From assembly GCF_003386095.1 (NCBI RefSeq), contig NZ_QREG01000005.1:22948-86947 (forward strand): a stretch of DNA of 64,000 nucleotides, read 5' to 3'. The translations under genes and the position numbers were made by a program. Below, piece by piece: positions 28,871 through 39,155 of this stretch (position 1 is the stretch's first letter; each line of letters begins with the position of its first letter). This stretch comes from Marinoscillum furvescens DSM 4134 (GTDB lineage: Bacteria; Bacteroidota; Bacteroidia; Cytophagales; Cyclobacteriaceae). The notes below the pieces were generated by a model, which was not told where the DNA came from, did not search any database, and worked only from the letters and a program-made list of their open reading frames with translations.

Positions 28871-29614
28871 TTAGTCTTCCTCGCTCTTAACCCTTCTCAG
28901 CTCAAAGTTTTTACCTAAATATACTCTACGGACCTGTTCATCGGCAGCCAGCTCCTCAGGAGTACCTGCTTTGAGGAGGTTGCCCTCAAACATCAGATAG
29001 GCTCGGTCTGTGATGGACAGGGTTTCGTCTACGTTGTGGTCGGTGATAAGTATGCCTATGTTCTTTTTCTTAAGCTTGGATACGATGGTTTGGATTTCTT
29101 CTACGGCAATAGGGTCTACCCCTGCAAAAGGCTCATCTAGCAGCACAAATTTCGGGTCCACTGCCAAAGCCCGGGCAATTTCCGTACGTCGGCGCTCACC
29201 ACCAGATAGTACCATACCCAGGTTTTTGCGCACATGCGTGAGGCTAAACTCCTCCAGCAAGGATTCCATTTTTTCACGCTGCTCGGCTTTAGAGAGCTTG
29301 GTCATTTCCAGTACTGCCAGTATGTTGTCTTCTACGGAGAGCTTGCGAAATACGGAGGCTTCTTGTGCCAGATAACCGATGCCTTTTTTGGCACGGCGAT
29401 ACATGGCCAGATCTGTGATGTCCTCCTTGTCGAGGTAGATGTGCCCACTGTTGGGTTTGATCAGCCCCACGATCATGTAAAACGTTGTGGTTTTGCCTGC
29501 ACCATTTGGCCCCAGTAGCCCTACGATCTCTCCCTGATTTACAGAGACGGATACTTCGTTGACCACCTTTCGCTTTTTGTATTTCTTGATTAATGTATCT
29601 GCTCGTAGCTCCAT
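28871..29614 (-). CDS. lptB: Lipopolysaccharide export ABC transporter ATPase
   Basis: 247 residues. Walker [10 protein letters not shown] (about residues 35-43), Q-loop YLAQEASVF, signature [15 protein letters not shown], Walker [17 protein letters not shown] and the H-loop DHNVDE are complete. The [10 protein letters not shown] segment and overall length are those of LptB. It powers LPS extraction by LptFG, which are not in the window. It abuts GH3 and lies 23 bp from recJ. Confidence 0.93.
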   Translation of the reverse strand: MELRADTLIKKYKKRKVVNEVSVSVNQGEIVGLLGPNGAGKTTTFYMIVGLIKPNSGHIYLDKEDITDLAMYRRAKKGIGYLAQEASVFRKLSVEDNILAVLEMTKLSKAEQREKMESLLEEFSLTHVRKNLGMVLSGGERRRTEIARALAVDPKFVLLDEPFAGVDPIAVEEIQTIVSKLKKKNIGILITDHNVDETLSITDRAYLMFEGNLLKAGTPEELAADEQVRRVYLGKNFELRRVKSEED

Positions 29615-29637
29615 AATTTCTTTGACCTTGCAATGTA

Positions 29638-31341
29638 TTAAGCAATTTTCACATCCTTAATATTCAGCTGTAGGCTTTTGTGCCCACGGTATTCATTTTC
29701 TTCTAGTTGGAAAGCCACATCAAAATATTCTGATGATTGAATGACTGGCAGTTTTTCGGCCAGACCAAAACCTATGGCGGGATAGGTAAAGTCGTTGCCA
29801 TCCTCACACAAGTCCATTTTGAGGTGTGTCTCTTTTATGACTCTTGGGGGAGATTTTAGTTTTACTTTACGAGCTACCAGCACCGGAGTTAGGTTTTGAG
29901 GCCCAAAAGGCGCCATTTGTTTGAGGATCATGTAGTTTTTATAATTGGCAAAACTCAGTGCTACCTCCAGGTCTACCTCAAGCCTGGGAACCAATAGTTC
30001 TGGAGATATAGTGGTAGCCACCACTTCTTCAAATTTTTGCTGAAATGCAGGAACGTTCTCTAAAGGCAAAGTGAGACCAGCCGCATGCGTGTGGCCCCCA
30101 AACTGGAGGAGTAAATCTTCACACTGAGAGATCGCTGCATGTATGTCAAACCCTTCTACTGATCGGGCACTGCCGGTAGCCTTCTGCTCAGACTCTGTGA
30201 GAATGATCGTGGGGCGGTAATATTTTTCAATACAACGAGAGGCCACGATGCCTATTACACCTTTGTGCCAGTCGTTTTTGAAAAGCACCGTACTTCGGGC
30301 ATCTTTCATCTCGGTGTTGGTGCTCACCATTTCCAGTGCTTCTTCTGTGATGGTTTTGTCAAAATCTTTGCGTTGGGCGTTTTTAGCATGCAATACTTGA
30401 GCGAAGACTTCCGTTTCGGATGCATCCTCAGCTGTGAGCAGCTTTACTGAGTCGTGTGCATGTGTCAGCCGGCCGGTGGCATTGATTCTGGGGCCTAAGT
30501 AAAATACTATGCTAGTGATGTCTAGTTCGCCTCGCAGGCTGCTTACATCTATCAGTGCTTTGAGGCCAGGGCATGGTGAGTGGTTTAGTTTTTTTAACCC
30601 GTAATAAGCTAACACCCGATTTTCTCCCACGATAGGTACTATGTCTGAGGCAATGCTTACACAGACCAGATCCAGATGTACAAAAAGTTGCTCCTGATCT
30701 ATGGAGTTTTGTTCACAAAACCCTTGCAAGAGTTTAAACCCTACACCACAGCCTGATAGCTCTTTAAATGGATAATTGTCTCCGGGGCGCTTCGGGTCGA
30801 GGATGGCGTAGGCATCTGGCAGCTCCTCACCGGGGAGGTGGTGGTCACAAATGATCAGGTCTATGCCGTAGGACTTAGCCAGTGCTGCTTTGTCCACCGC
30901 TCGGATGCCACAGTCCAGGCTGATGATCAGCTGGATGCCTTGCGCATGAGCATGTTCTATTCCTTTGGTGGATATACCATAACCTTCGGTGTATCGGTCA
31001 GGGATGTAATATACGAGCTGATCAGAAAAGGCTTTGAGAAAGCCATACATAAGTGAAACGGAGGTAGTGCCATCCACATCATAGTCACCATAGATCAGAA
31101 TTTTTTCATTGGAGAAGATGGCTTCACAAAGCCGGTTTACGGCCCGGTCCATGTCCAGCATGAGAAAAGGGTCGTGGAGGTGGTCTAGTGAAGGACGAAA
31201 AAAGGTTTTGGCTTCATCAAAAGTGGATACTCCACGCTGCAAAAGCAGTGTGGCCAGCTGCTTATTGATGTTGAGCGAACGAGAGAGTTCGTCTAGTTTT
31301 TCTTTGTTAGGAATATCACGCAGCACCCATCTCTTTTCCAT
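29638..31341 (-). CDS. recJ: Single-stranded-DNA-specific exonuclease RecJ
   Basis: 567 residues. The DHH phosphoesterase motifs are [12 protein letters not shown] (metal-binding Asp residues), [14 protein letters not shown] (the DHH motif) and the C-terminal DHHA1 domain with [13 protein letters not shown]. RecJ degrades 5'-tailed single-stranded DNA in RecF-pathway recombination and mismatch repair. It lies upstream of lptB in one operon. Confidence 0.95.
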   Translation of the reverse strand: MEKRWVLRDIPNKEKLDELSRSLNINKQLATLLLQRGVSTFDEAKTFFRPSLDHLHDPFLMLDMDRAVNRLCEAIFSNEKILIYGDYDVDGTTSVSLMYGFLKAFSDQLVYYIPDRYTEGYGISTKGIEHAHAQGIQLIISLDCGIRAVDKAALAKSYGIDLIICDHHLPGEELPDAYAILDPKRPGDNYPFKELSGCGVGFKLLQGFCEQNSIDQEQLFVHLDLVCVSIASDIVPIVGENRVLAYYGLKKLNHSPCPGLKALIDVSSLRGELDITSIVFYLGPRINATGRLTHAHDSVKLLTAEDASETEVFAQVLHAKNAQRKDFDKTITEEALEMVSTNTEMKDARSTVLFKNDWHKGVIGIVASRCIEKYYRPTIILTESEQKATGSARSVEGFDIHAAISQCEDLLLQFGGHTHAAGLTLPLENVPAFQQKFEEVVATTISPELLVPRLEVDLEVALSFANYKNYMILKQMAPFGPQNLTPVLVARKVKLKSPPRVIKETHLKMDLCEDGNDFTYPAIGFGLAEKLPVIQSSEYFDVAFQLEENEYRGHKSLQLNIKDVKIA

Positions 31342-31419
31342 TTGGGGAAATTAGAAAATCCGATGCAAATATTTAAAGAATGGTTAAAACTATCAGCACA
31401 TGATTGCCTCGAAATGAAA

Positions 31420-31641
31420 TTAAATCATTTCATCCAGATTTTGTTCTGCACAAAAATGATTGGTAAACCAGTAGTCATAGTCTTCGTACCGCACACAGTC
31501 CTGGTCACCGGGAGCGTCAAAGTGGAGGAGGCTCGAAGGCTGCACCCACCCGCTGAAGAGTGACGCCTGCGAAAAAGGAAGGTCAGAAATTCGCACGATC
31601 TTATGACCTTCGTAGTAAATAGGTGAGGCTTTTCGAGTCAT
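31420..31641 (-). CDS. Small conserved-looking protein upstream of recJ
   Basis: 73 residues with a clean ATG start (MTRKASPIYYEGHKIVRISDLPFSQ). It has no signal peptide or membrane segment; aromatic residues cluster in RYEDYDYWF near the C terminus. Its position 78 bp upstream of recJ on the same strand and good protein composition make it likely real. The pattern resembles small cytosolic proteins seen in Bacteroidota, but I do not recognise a function. Confidence 0.65.
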   Translation of the reverse strand: MTRKASPIYYEGHKIVRISDLPFSQASLFSGWVQPSSLLHFDAPGDQDCVRYEDYDYWFTNHFCAEQNLDEMI

Positions 31642-31812
31642 AACGCTATGGTGTATTAGGCAAGCTTACTAAAACTACATAAAAAACTTGTAAATCAGAA
31701 AGTTATGTAAATGTTATGATTGCGTGTATGCAGTATGGGGTGAGTATTTTGGCTAAAAGCCTTTCAAAATTTGACAAAATACCGTGCTTAGGGTTAGATT
31801 ACTCCGTCAGTG

Positions 31813-32439
31813 ATGCGTATTGCTTTAAGTGAAATATGGAATTTTACCGAACTCATCGCCGCTAGTGAACAGGGATGGACGTTAGAGTTAGTAGCTGGTG
31901 AGCTTCGAGTGAAGGATGTGGCGCTGGATACGCTTCATGCGTTGCGTTCGGATGCCAAGTATGATACGGAGCTTTTGCCTTCTGTTTTTACCTTTAGGGA
32001 AATACTTTGGCAGCCCAATGTATTCACTGAAGCAAGTCAGAGCCTGCCTGCACTGCGGATTCTGGCATCTCACTGTGAAGAGCTGACGGAGCTTTATCGT
32101 GAGAAAGGACAGGCTACGCTCCTCCTGTATGCGGCATTGTTATCAGGTATTGGTGAGGCCACTCACCGGGCGGCTAAGGCTCTGGAGGAGGAGCAGGCAG
32201 ATGTCAAAAAGGCTCTTGGTACTTTGCGTACAGCCACCTTCCCGATTATCAAATTTTTTATTCATCATCCCCAAAACAGGTTGGACTATCATCGTGACGC
32301 TCTCAATCGTCTAAACTATGCCGTGAAGGTGATGCTTACACAGTTTTATGGGCGATATACTGAGCTTAGAGACCCCTTCTGGCAGGTACAGTTTACATCA
32401 GACGTGTCAGTGGAAGAACAAATTGTGGAAAAATCTTAG
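31813..32439 (+). CDS. Hypothetical helical protein
   Basis: 208 residues from the ATG at 31813 (a GTG one codon upstream is also possible). It is predominantly alpha-helical with no signal peptide or membrane segment; several Leu/Ala-rich helices span residues 60-190. A central TLLLYAALLSGIGEATHRAA stretch is the most hydrophobic part. I do not recognise it. It sits 80 bp upstream of the VTT-domain gene on the same strand. Confidence 0.65.
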   Translation: MRIALSEIWNFTELIAASEQGWTLELVAGELRVKDVALDTLHALRSDAKYDTELLPSVFTFREILWQPNVFTEASQSLPALRILASHCEELTELYREKGQATLLLYAALLSGIGEATHRAAKALEEEQADVKKALGTLRTATFPIIKFFIHHPQNRLDYHRDALNRLNYAVKVMLTQFYGRYTELRDPFWQVQFTSDVSVEEQIVEKS

Positions 32440-32518
32440 TTTTGCGGCTCTGAGTCCAACAAATGCCGTAATTTCGACGTTTTTGCAAGGGTCTAAGGAT
32501 TAATATTGAGCAGTATTT

Positions 32519-33112
32519 ATGCAGCCAGATGAGCAAAGGGAAGCTATAGAGCGCACCAGGTTTTTCTTACGTAATTTTCTGAAAGGAGTCATTTGGCTTG
32601 CTGTGATTGTAGGTGGATATTTCTACCTAAAGGCCAACTACAACTTTACCATGCAAGGTCTGCTGGGGCCGCTGTATGACCAGCCAGCGTTGATATTCAG
32701 TATATTCTTTGCGAGTGAAACCATTTTTGGGATCATACCTCCAGAGCTTTTTATGATCTGGGCGCTTCGCAATGAACTCCTTTCTCAATACATCCTGAAT
32801 GTCATTGGTCTTGCGGTGATTTCATACATGTCGGGTATTATTGGTTATTACATTGGCTCCCACTTTAGTACCACGCAGCTTTACCGCACACTCCAGAAAA
32901 ATTATCTCGGAAAATTCGAAAAACACTTTAACCGTTTTGGTGGGTTTCTGGTTATAGTTGCAGCCCTTACACCTTTGCCGTTTTCGGGTATCTGTATGCT
33001 GATGGGCACAGTAAAATATCCCTATCGGAGATTTTTACTTTTTTCACTTACCCGATTCTTACGGTTTATAGTATATGCGGCGATCATTTGGGAGGCCAAT
33101 ATCTTGCAATAG
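32519..33112 (+). CDS. VTT-domain (DedA-like) membrane protein
   Basis: 197 residues with about five hydrophobic segments. The segment FFASETIFGIIPPELFMIWA and the re-entrant region YYIGSHFSTTQLYRTLQ, followed by FNRFGGFLVIVAALTPLPFSGICMLMG, match the VTT/SNARE-associated DedA pattern (G-x-P-x-E and F-G-G). These proteins are linked to phospholipid scrambling and undecaprenyl-phosphate recycling. The spacing to hemH (27 bp) suggests cotranscription. Confidence 0.8.
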   Translation: MQPDEQREAIERTRFFLRNFLKGVIWLAVIVGGYFYLKANYNFTMQGLLGPLYDQPALIFSIFFASETIFGIIPPELFMIWALRNELLSQYILNVIGLAVISYMSGIIGYYIGSHFSTTQLYRTLQKNYLGKFEKHFNRFGGFLVIVAALTPLPFSGICMLMGTVKYPYRRFLLFSLTRFLRFIVYAAIIWEANILQ

Positions 33113-33139
33113 GCCTTTCGTAGACTATTAAATACACAT

Positions 33140-34150
33140 ATGAAGAAGGGAGTATTGCTCGTCAACCTGGGAACACCAGATTCAACCAGCGTGGCGGATG
33201 TAAGAAAGTATTTGAGGGAGTTTTTGTCTGACAAACGCGTGATTGACATACCGGCAGTGCCGCGGTGGATGCTGGTCAATCTCATCATCGCCCCATTTCG
33301 TGCACCCAAATCAGCAGCCGAATACCGTAAACTATTCACAGAAAGAGGCTCTCCGCTAAAATATTACACCGAAGACTTGCTCGATCCTTTGCGGGCGCTA
33401 CTTGGCGCTGATTATGTGGTAGAGTACGCCATGCGCTATCAAAGTCCTTCCATCCAGTCAGGGTTGGATAAGCTAAAAGCAGCAAATGTGAGCAGCATTC
33501 ATGTGATTCCAATGTTCCCGCAATATGCCTCTGCTACTACAGGATCAGTGATTGATAAAGTGATGGAGATCACCAAAACCTGGCAGATTATTCCCGAAAT
33601 CAGATTCACTTCGCAGTTTTTAGAAGATGATAAATTTTTGGAAGTTATCGCCAAAAATGGTCGTAGGTGGATGGAAAAGACGGATTACGATCACTTTGTG
33701 TTTAGCTACCATGGCTTACCAGAGCGACAAATCAAAAAGGGCTCTGTGGGTAATCAGTGTCAGCTTGGGGCATGCTGTAATAAATTTCATGAACGCAACC
33801 AGTTTTGCTACCGTGCACAGTGTTTTCATACTTCAAGGCTGGTAGCGGATAAGTTAGGAATACCGGAAGACAAATACACCGTTTGCTTTCAGTCAAGGCT
33901 GGGCAAAGATCCGTGGATACAGCCCTACACCGAAGATGTGTTGAAAGAGCTAGCCAAAAGTGGAAAAAAGAAAGTCTTGGCTTTTTCTCCTGCTTTCGTA
34001 TCTGACTGTTTGGAAACCACCATAGAAGTGGGACAGGAATACAAAGAAGAGTTTATCGAAGCTGGAGGTGAGCAGTGGGATCTGGTAGAAAGCCTTAATG
34101 ACGACCCCTTGTGGGTGGAAAGCCTGGCTGGTCTGGTTCGCGAGCGCTAG
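33140..34150 (+). CDS. hemH: Ferrochelatase
   Basis: 336 residues. KKGVLLVNLGTPDS at the N terminus, VVEYAMRYQSPSI, the catalytic His motif FSYHGLPERQIKKG and FQSRLGKDPWIQPYTE are classical HemH motifs. It inserts Fe(II) into protoporphyrin IX. The CQLGACC...C region may bind an iron-sulfur cluster, as in some ferrochelatases. Confidence 0.95.
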   Translation: MKKGVLLVNLGTPDSTSVADVRKYLREFLSDKRVIDIPAVPRWMLVNLIIAPFRAPKSAAEYRKLFTERGSPLKYYTEDLLDPLRALLGADYVVEYAMRYQSPSIQSGLDKLKAANVSSIHVIPMFPQYASATTGSVIDKVMEITKTWQIIPEIRFTSQFLEDDKFLEVIAKNGRRWMEKTDYDHFVFSYHGLPERQIKKGSVGNQCQLGACCNKFHERNQFCYRAQCFHTSRLVADKLGIPEDKYTVCFQSRLGKDPWIQPYTEDVLKELAKSGKKKVLAFSPAFVSDCLETTIEVGQEYKEEFIEAGGEQWDLVESLNDDPLWVESLAGLVRER

Positions 34151-34258
34151 TGAACTTGCTCTTGCGGCCTTTAAGTAGAGGGTCTCTGGCTGGCTAGCCA
34201 ATACTCAAGATTCGAAAAGTTGAATGGAAGTAGGATTTAAATAGCCCACACCCTCTGA

Positions 34259-35473
34259 CTACCTGGGGTCTATTAGCTTACCTGAAAACAAGATGGTTCC
34301 ACTGTTTCTCTCCCGAATTAGAAACACAAAAGGCTGGTTTACATTAGTGGTAGCAGGCATAGCAGTAAGCTCCACACCTACAACAGTTGCTGCAGCGGCT
34401 TCCGATCCTTCTTCATTCACTTCCAGAAATGACTGGTGTATTACTTTACTGATCGCCAAAGGAGGATTCTCTTCAAAAAGGTTGTCCAATCCAGTGATGG
34501 GCATGCCCATATTTACAAGCGTTTCCTTTAAGTCTGTTTTAAAATCAAGTTTGAATTTCGGCAAATACAAGTCTCGCACCAATGTAGTGGAATCTACCAA
34601 GGCCTCATGGAGTGTGGTAGCATTTATTTTAGATATCAGTTCGTTAATCTCTGAAGGGTCATCGGGCATGATGATGGTGAATGCATAGTTTTCATTTCCG
34701 TAGGGTATCTCTATCACCTGCGCGCTCCATTCAGATGCGTATGATTTCCAATGCTTCACTTCAGCCATCATAGTGGGTACCTCCACGGATTGGCCATTTT
34801 CTAATGTGAAATGCAAATCCCGTGTGGCTTTCGGGTCAAACTGCTGGCTCCAGTTTGCTTTGAAGTAGATTGTGTTGATCAGGAACATGACATCATCAGG
34901 ATTTATTCTGTCGAGGATGTTCTTGATCTTTCCGTTAGTTTTGGTTTCCACCCAGCCATTGAGAGCGGGTAAAGTCTCTTCATTCCCAAAGTCACGTTCA
35001 AAAATCTCCGCCTGATAGTACTTTGTCAGTATGTCGGCAAAGTCCCCATTGATGGTGAAACGATGAGAGTACCAGTTGGAGTTGGCTACCGCCAGTGTGA
35101 CCGAAGGATCGAGACCATAGATGTATTGTACAAGGGATTGATAGGCGCTGTTCAGCTCTCCGGTGGACATTCCTTCCAGCCCCAAGACTTCTTTGAAGCC
35201 TTCCTGACTTGCCGGAGCAGCACCATTTAGCGTCATGGAGAGAGCTGTGCTTACGCTAAAAGAAGAGATGAAGTAGTTTTCATTTGGAAATTCCTCATCA
35301 ATATGCGTCATCAGGTCAAACGTAAAGTTGTTGGCTGATGCGGCAACCTCAGACTCAGTAGCGGAAAGTGATCTTACCAAAGGATCTGCTGGCGTAGGTG
35401 TGTCCTCTTGCTGGCAAGAAAAAGCAACTGACACGATCAGGATTGACAAAAGGAAAATACGGAAGTCACGCAT
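34259..35473 (-). CDS. Lipoprotein serpin (serine protease inhibitor)
   Basis: 404 residues. A lipobox (SVAFSC, Cys20) ends the signal peptide. The serpin core is intact: FDLMTHIDEEFPNENYFISSFS, MFLINTIYFKANW, and the C-terminal PFVFLIRERNSGTILFSGKL. The reactive-centre-loop hinge is EEGSEAAAAT; numbering from Gly356 (P15), the loop aligns without gaps to human alpha-1-antitrypsin, placing P1-P1' at Thr370-Ala371. The small hinge residues fit an inhibitory serpin. A small P1 suggests an elastase-like target. It is probably anchored at the membrane or cell surface. Confidence 0.92.
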   Translation of the reverse strand: MRDFRIFLLSILIVSVAFSCQQEDTPTPADPLVRSLSATESEVAASANNFTFDLMTHIDEEFPNENYFISSFSVSTALSMTLNGAAPASQEGFKEVLGLEGMSTGELNSAYQSLVQYIYGLDPSVTLAVANSNWYSHRFTINGDFADILTKYYQAEIFERDFGNEETLPALNGWVETKTNGKIKNILDRINPDDVMFLINTIYFKANWSQQFDPKATRDLHFTLENGQSVEVPTMMAEVKHWKSYASEWSAQVIEIPYGNENYAFTIIMPDDPSEINELISKINATTLHEALVDSTTLVRDLYLPKFKLDFKTDLKETLVNMGMPITGLDNLFEENPPLAISKVIHQSFLEVNEEGSEAAAATVVGVELTAMPATTNVNQPFVFLIRERNSGTILFSGKLIDPR

Positions 35474-35693
35474 GCCATTTTGAGTAATTGGTCTTGCCTA
35501 TGGACACGCTATAGTGTTCATTTGGTTGGAAACCTCACCTTAGCGGGCTGGGGCCTGTTGTATTCAGCTAAGATAGCCCCCTGGCTTTAGCAGAGGCAGG
35601 CTGGTTTGTTCTTGGTGTTTGTGATTTCTGTAATGATGACCTTGCTTGATGCATCTAAAAGTGTCACGGCAAGAGTAGAATTGAATGGAAATA
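35474..35693. other. Gene-free gap upstream of the serpin gene
   Basis: Probably contains the serpin promoter on the minus strand. I see no gene or strong repeat here. Confidence 0.4.
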
Positions 35694-35731
35694 ATGAAGG
35701 CTCCTTTGCTTAAACACAAAAGAGCCTTCAT
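35694..35731 (-). terminator. Hairpin downstream of the amidase gene
   Basis: ATGAAGGCTC (35694-35703) pairs perfectly with GAGCCTTCAT (35722-35731), 45 bp past the amidase stop on the minus strand. The T-tract after it is weak. Confidence 0.55.
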
Positions 35732-35775
35732 CGGTAATTTCTTTAGAGTTATGGCTTACGTTCTACGAAGGAAAC

Positions 35776-37935
35776 TCATTTTACCAGCAGCTTACTGCGG
35801 GTCCTCTTTCGGGATGTTTCCACATCTAAAAAGTAAATGCCTTTATCCAGCGCCGGCAACTGAATTTTATCAGCCAAAGGCGATGTGATGGAGAAATACA
35901 CTTTCCCTCCGGCATCCATTAGCGTGACTTTTTTGATTTCCTGATCTGTGGCAAGTGCCACTTCCCCACCAGAAGATACCAGGTTGGGCAGGAGCATCAG
36001 ATCCGATTTTACTAAAAGGAAATCTTCGTAAGCCAAGGTGTCACTTGTGGTGCCGTGTGTGCCGATGAGCTGGATATCAAATGTACCTCCATAGCGATAA
36101 GTGGCTGTGCCCACGTCTTCCCAGGTAGGGTTTTGAGGGTCACCTCCTTCGAGGTACCACTGATAAGACTCGTAGCCTACAGAAGTATTGGTAAAGGTGA
36201 CCTCCTGACCCGCATCCAATGTGATGTCACTGACCAGAAGCCCTAGTTCTCTTACAGAAACACTGATGAAGTCTTCCTCAAGTAGCACATCCTGCCTGCT
36301 ACCCAAGTGCCCAATCAATTCTACATCGTAAGACCCCTTTTCGGCATAAGAAGCCATGCCACTGTCCGACCAATCGGCAGTTTGTGGGTCCGCCCCCTCC
36401 AGTTTCCAGGTATATCGGTCATATCCAAAAGACTCATTGGTGAAAGTCACCTTATACCCTTCGAAGGTTTCCTGATCATTTACTGAGAACTTGAGCGCTT
36501 TATCGAGCTCTGTCACAGTGATATAGTCTGTAAGCGTATAGGTGTGGCTCCTATCACCATAAAAGCCCGTAAGCTGCACATCGTAGGTGCCAGCGTAGTA
36601 GTAATTGGCTGATCCTGAGCTAGACCAACTGGTGGAGCTGGGCTCGGCGCCTTCCAGATTCCAGCTGTAGCGATCGTACCCGTAGGATGCGTTGGTAAAG
36701 GTGATTTGACCACCCTCCACCACTTGTTGGCTGCTCACCGTTAACTTTAGCTCTTTTTCTACCACTGTTACTACATCCTCTAGTCGCATGGTATCACTTT
36801 CACTTCCCCGGTATCCGATTAGTGTAAGGTCAAAGGTGCCTTCAGCTGCATAGGTGGCTTTTCCATCAGTGGTCCAATTGGCTTCTGATGGGTCAGCCCC
36901 TTCCAGAAGCCATTTATAGCTTTCAAATCCATTGGACTTGTTGGTAAATGTTACTTCCTCTCCCGGCTCCACATTTTCTGGCGCTATACTTACACGCAGT
37001 ATGGTATCACACTGTGTCATTTTTTCCTGAACTCCTACGCGTACGTCATCGAGCTTGTTGTAGACATTAGTACCCGGACATGCGGTGGCACATCCATCTC
37101 TGTGTCCGGCTATGTGTCCAACCTGTCCTGCTGGGTGACTGCTGCTACCTAGTGGATCCAGTCCTTCTTTTTCCAGCTTAAAGGCAATGAGTTGTTCTAA
37201 AGACTCTAATGTTGAACTTGTCGGCTGAGCGGTTTCATAATTGCCCAGGAGGCATATGCCCATCGTATAGCTGTTTTTTCCACAAAAGTGGGCCCCGCGA
37301 ACATTGTCTTGCTCTCCGGCGCCAGGATCTCGTCCATTGTAGATGTCGCCATTTTGAGCAATGAGGTAATTGTACCCTACATCTGACCAGCCGTTGGATT
37401 GTGTATGATACAAGTAAATATCACGCACTACCTGCGTATAGTTGGTGTTGGTATTGGAGCCGGCAGCATGATGCACGATTACGTGCTGCACGTTGGTGAA
37501 TGCACGATTGTAATCTGGCTCTGGCAATCCTTCACGCCATTCTGACTGAGGAATGGTAGGTGGAGCATCGTTGCAATCGTTGGCTACACGCTGATTACGT
37601 GGTTTGATTTTGGGGACCTCCCCACTATAAATGAGCGTGATGTCAAAGCCCTCGGGACTAATGCTGCTCGGAAAGGAGATCACCTCTGGCAACGATATAA
37701 AGTACGAGTACTCTGGAGCATCCGGATCATACGGTATCTCATACGAGCTACCGTCTATTTGCAAAGTAACCGAAAGGCCTTGATAAGATTCACTGCGAAC
37801 CACCACCGCACTGACCGGGTGATTGGTTTTTCGAGAATCAGACTGATCGGTATTCCATCGTGTGACCTGGGCCTGGCTTTGTGCCTGGCAAAAAAATGGG
37901 CCACAAAAAGCTAAAAAAATTAAAAGTCTAAACAC
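35776..37935 (-). CDS. Secreted PGRP-type N-acetylmuramoyl-L-alanine amidase with PKD-like repeats and T9SS domain
   Basis: 719 residues with a GTG start and a signal peptide (LLIFLAFCGPFFCQAQ). Residues about 130-300 are a PGRP/amidase_2 domain. The Zn ligands are visible as His155 (VIVHHAAG), His278 (IAGHRDG) and Cys286 (TACPG), with Tyr188 in DVGYNYLI. Four PKD-like beta repeats follow (about 312-645), each with a Y/W-x-L-E-G-A/G-D/E-P motif. A C-terminal T9SS type A sorting domain ends the protein (LMLLPN... KGIYFLDV). It probably cleaves peptidoglycan outside the cell, for example that of other bacteria. It overlaps the cysteine desulfurase gene by 8 bp. Confidence 0.92.
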   Translation of the reverse strand: MFRLLIFLAFCGPFFCQAQSQAQVTRWNTDQSDSRKTNHPVSAVVVRSESYQGLSVTLQIDGSSYEIPYDPDAPEYSYFISLPEVISFPSSISPEGFDITLIYSGEVPKIKPRNQRVANDCNDAPPTIPQSEWREGLPEPDYNRAFTNVQHVIVHHAAGSNTNTNYTQVVRDIYLYHTQSNGWSDVGYNYLIAQNGDIYNGRDPGAGEQDNVRGAHFCGKNSYTMGICLLGNYETAQPTSSTLESLEQLIAFKLEKEGLDPLGSSSHPAGQVGHIAGHRDGCATACPGTNVYNKLDDVRVGVQEKMTQCDTILRVSIAPENVEPGEEVTFTNKSNGFESYKWLLEGADPSEANWTTDGKATYAAEGTFDLTLIGYRGSESDTMRLEDVVTVVEKELKLTVSSQQVVEGGQITFTNASYGYDRYSWNLEGAEPSSTSWSSSGSANYYYAGTYDVQLTGFYGDRSHTYTLTDYITVTELDKALKFSVNDQETFEGYKVTFTNESFGYDRYTWKLEGADPQTADWSDSGMASYAEKGSYDVELIGHLGSRQDVLLEEDFISVSVRELGLLVSDITLDAGQEVTFTNTSVGYESYQWYLEGGDPQNPTWEDVGTATYRYGGTFDIQLIGTHGTTSDTLAYEDFLLVKSDLMLLPNLVSSGGEVALATDQEIKKVTLMDAGGKVYFSITSPLADKIQLPALDKGIYFLDVETSRKRTRSKLLVK

Positions 37936-39064
37936 TTACTGTAAGGATTTCATTGAGTTTGTCAACTACATAGTCTACTTCTTGTTTGGTGTTAAATCTA
38001 CTAAAAGAAAACCGAACGGCGCCACGCTGTGGGTCAGAACCAATGGCTGTAAGCACGTGGGAGCCAATGTTGGACCCGCTACTACAGGCGCTCCCTCCAG
38101 ATGCCGAAATGCCATTGATGTCCAGGTTGAATAGCAGCATGTCGTTATCATCACTAGGGGGCAGGCTTGCGCTTAGTACAGTATACAGGCTGTTTTCCAC
38201 GTCTTCAGACGTGCCATTAAACTCAATGCCATTGATTTGGTCCTTAAGCCGACCGATCATATAGCTCTTTACAGATTCGATTTGCTTTCTGTGTTCGTCC
38301 ATTTCGGAGTAAGCCATTTCCAGGGCTTTGGCCAGACCTATGATGCCATAAACATTTTCTGTACCACCTCGCATGTTGCGCTCTTGTGCTCCACCATGGA
38401 TAAAAGGAGCAATGCGCTTTTCGTGATTTACATACAAAAACCCTATACCCTTGGGGCCATGAAACTTGTGTGCCGAACCTACGATGAAGTTGGCTTTTAA
38501 TTCTTGCAGATCGTGACGGTAGTGTGCCATGCTCTGGACTGTATCCGAATGAAAAATGGCCCCGTACTCATGGCATAGTTCCGCTATGGCATAGATGTCA
38601 TTGAGCGTGCCAATCTCGTTGTTGGCGTGCATGAGCGTGACCAGTGTGTTGGGCTCTTTTTTGAGCTCAGCTTCTATTTCATTTATATCGATTTGGCCCT
38701 TTTCATCCACAGCCAGGTAGTGCACCTCTTTGCCTTGCTTTTCTAATGCCTGCACGGTGTGGAGCACTGCGTGATGTTCTAATGGCGTGGTGATGATTTT
38801 TTGTATGCCGTAGGCTTCTATGGCACACCGGATAGCCGTATTGTCTGCCTCCGTACCACCTGAGGTAAAGAAAATTTCAGATGGAGAAGTGTTGAGCAAG
38901 TCTGCCACCTTTTTTCTGGAGCGCTCTATGGCTGCTCGTACCTGTCGGCCGTGAGAATGAATAGATGAGGGGTTGCCAAAATGCTCCAGCATGTAAGGTT
39001 TCATTTCTTCGAATACAACCTCGTCGATCGGGGTGGTGGCTGCATTGTCAAAGTATACTTTCAT
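37928..39064 (-). CDS. Cysteine desulfurase (NifS/IscS family)
   Basis: 378 residues. VYFDNAATTPID at the N terminus, FTSGGTEADNTAI, the PLP-lysine motif VGSAHKFHGPKGIGFLY and the active-Cys segment SGGSACSSGSNIGSHVL are complete. It mobilises sulfur from L-cysteine for Fe-S clusters or thio-modified tRNA. No iscU or sufU neighbours are visible, so its partner is unknown. Confidence 0.93.
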   Translation of the reverse strand: MKVYFDNAATTPIDEVVFEEMKPYMLEHFGNPSSIHSHGRQVRAAIERSRKKVADLLNTSPSEIFFTSGGTEADNTAIRCAIEAYGIQKIITTPLEHHAVLHTVQALEKQGKEVHYLAVDEKGQIDINEIEAELKKEPNTLVTLMHANNEIGTLNDIYAIAELCHEYGAIFHSDTVQSMAHYRHDLQELKANFIVGSAHKFHGPKGIGFLYVNHEKRIAPFIHGGAQERNMRGGTENVYGIIGLAKALEMAYSEMDEHRKQIESVKSYMIGRLKDQINGIEFNGTSEDVENSLYTVLSASLPPSDDNDMLLFNLDINGISASGGSACSSGSNIGSHVLTAIGSDPQRGAVRFSFSRFNTKQEVDYVVDKLNEILTVSV

Positions 39065-39155
39065 CGGCGTATTGTTATAGGATTGGGTTATGGGTTTTCT
39101 CTATTTCAGGCAAAATTAATCATATTGCGGCGGCTGACACACAAAGCAAAAGAAT

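Noticed and set aside
31342-31563. 73-residue plus frame upstream of recJ
   Set aside because: It overlaps the better supported minus-strand small gene and has no promoter or family character.
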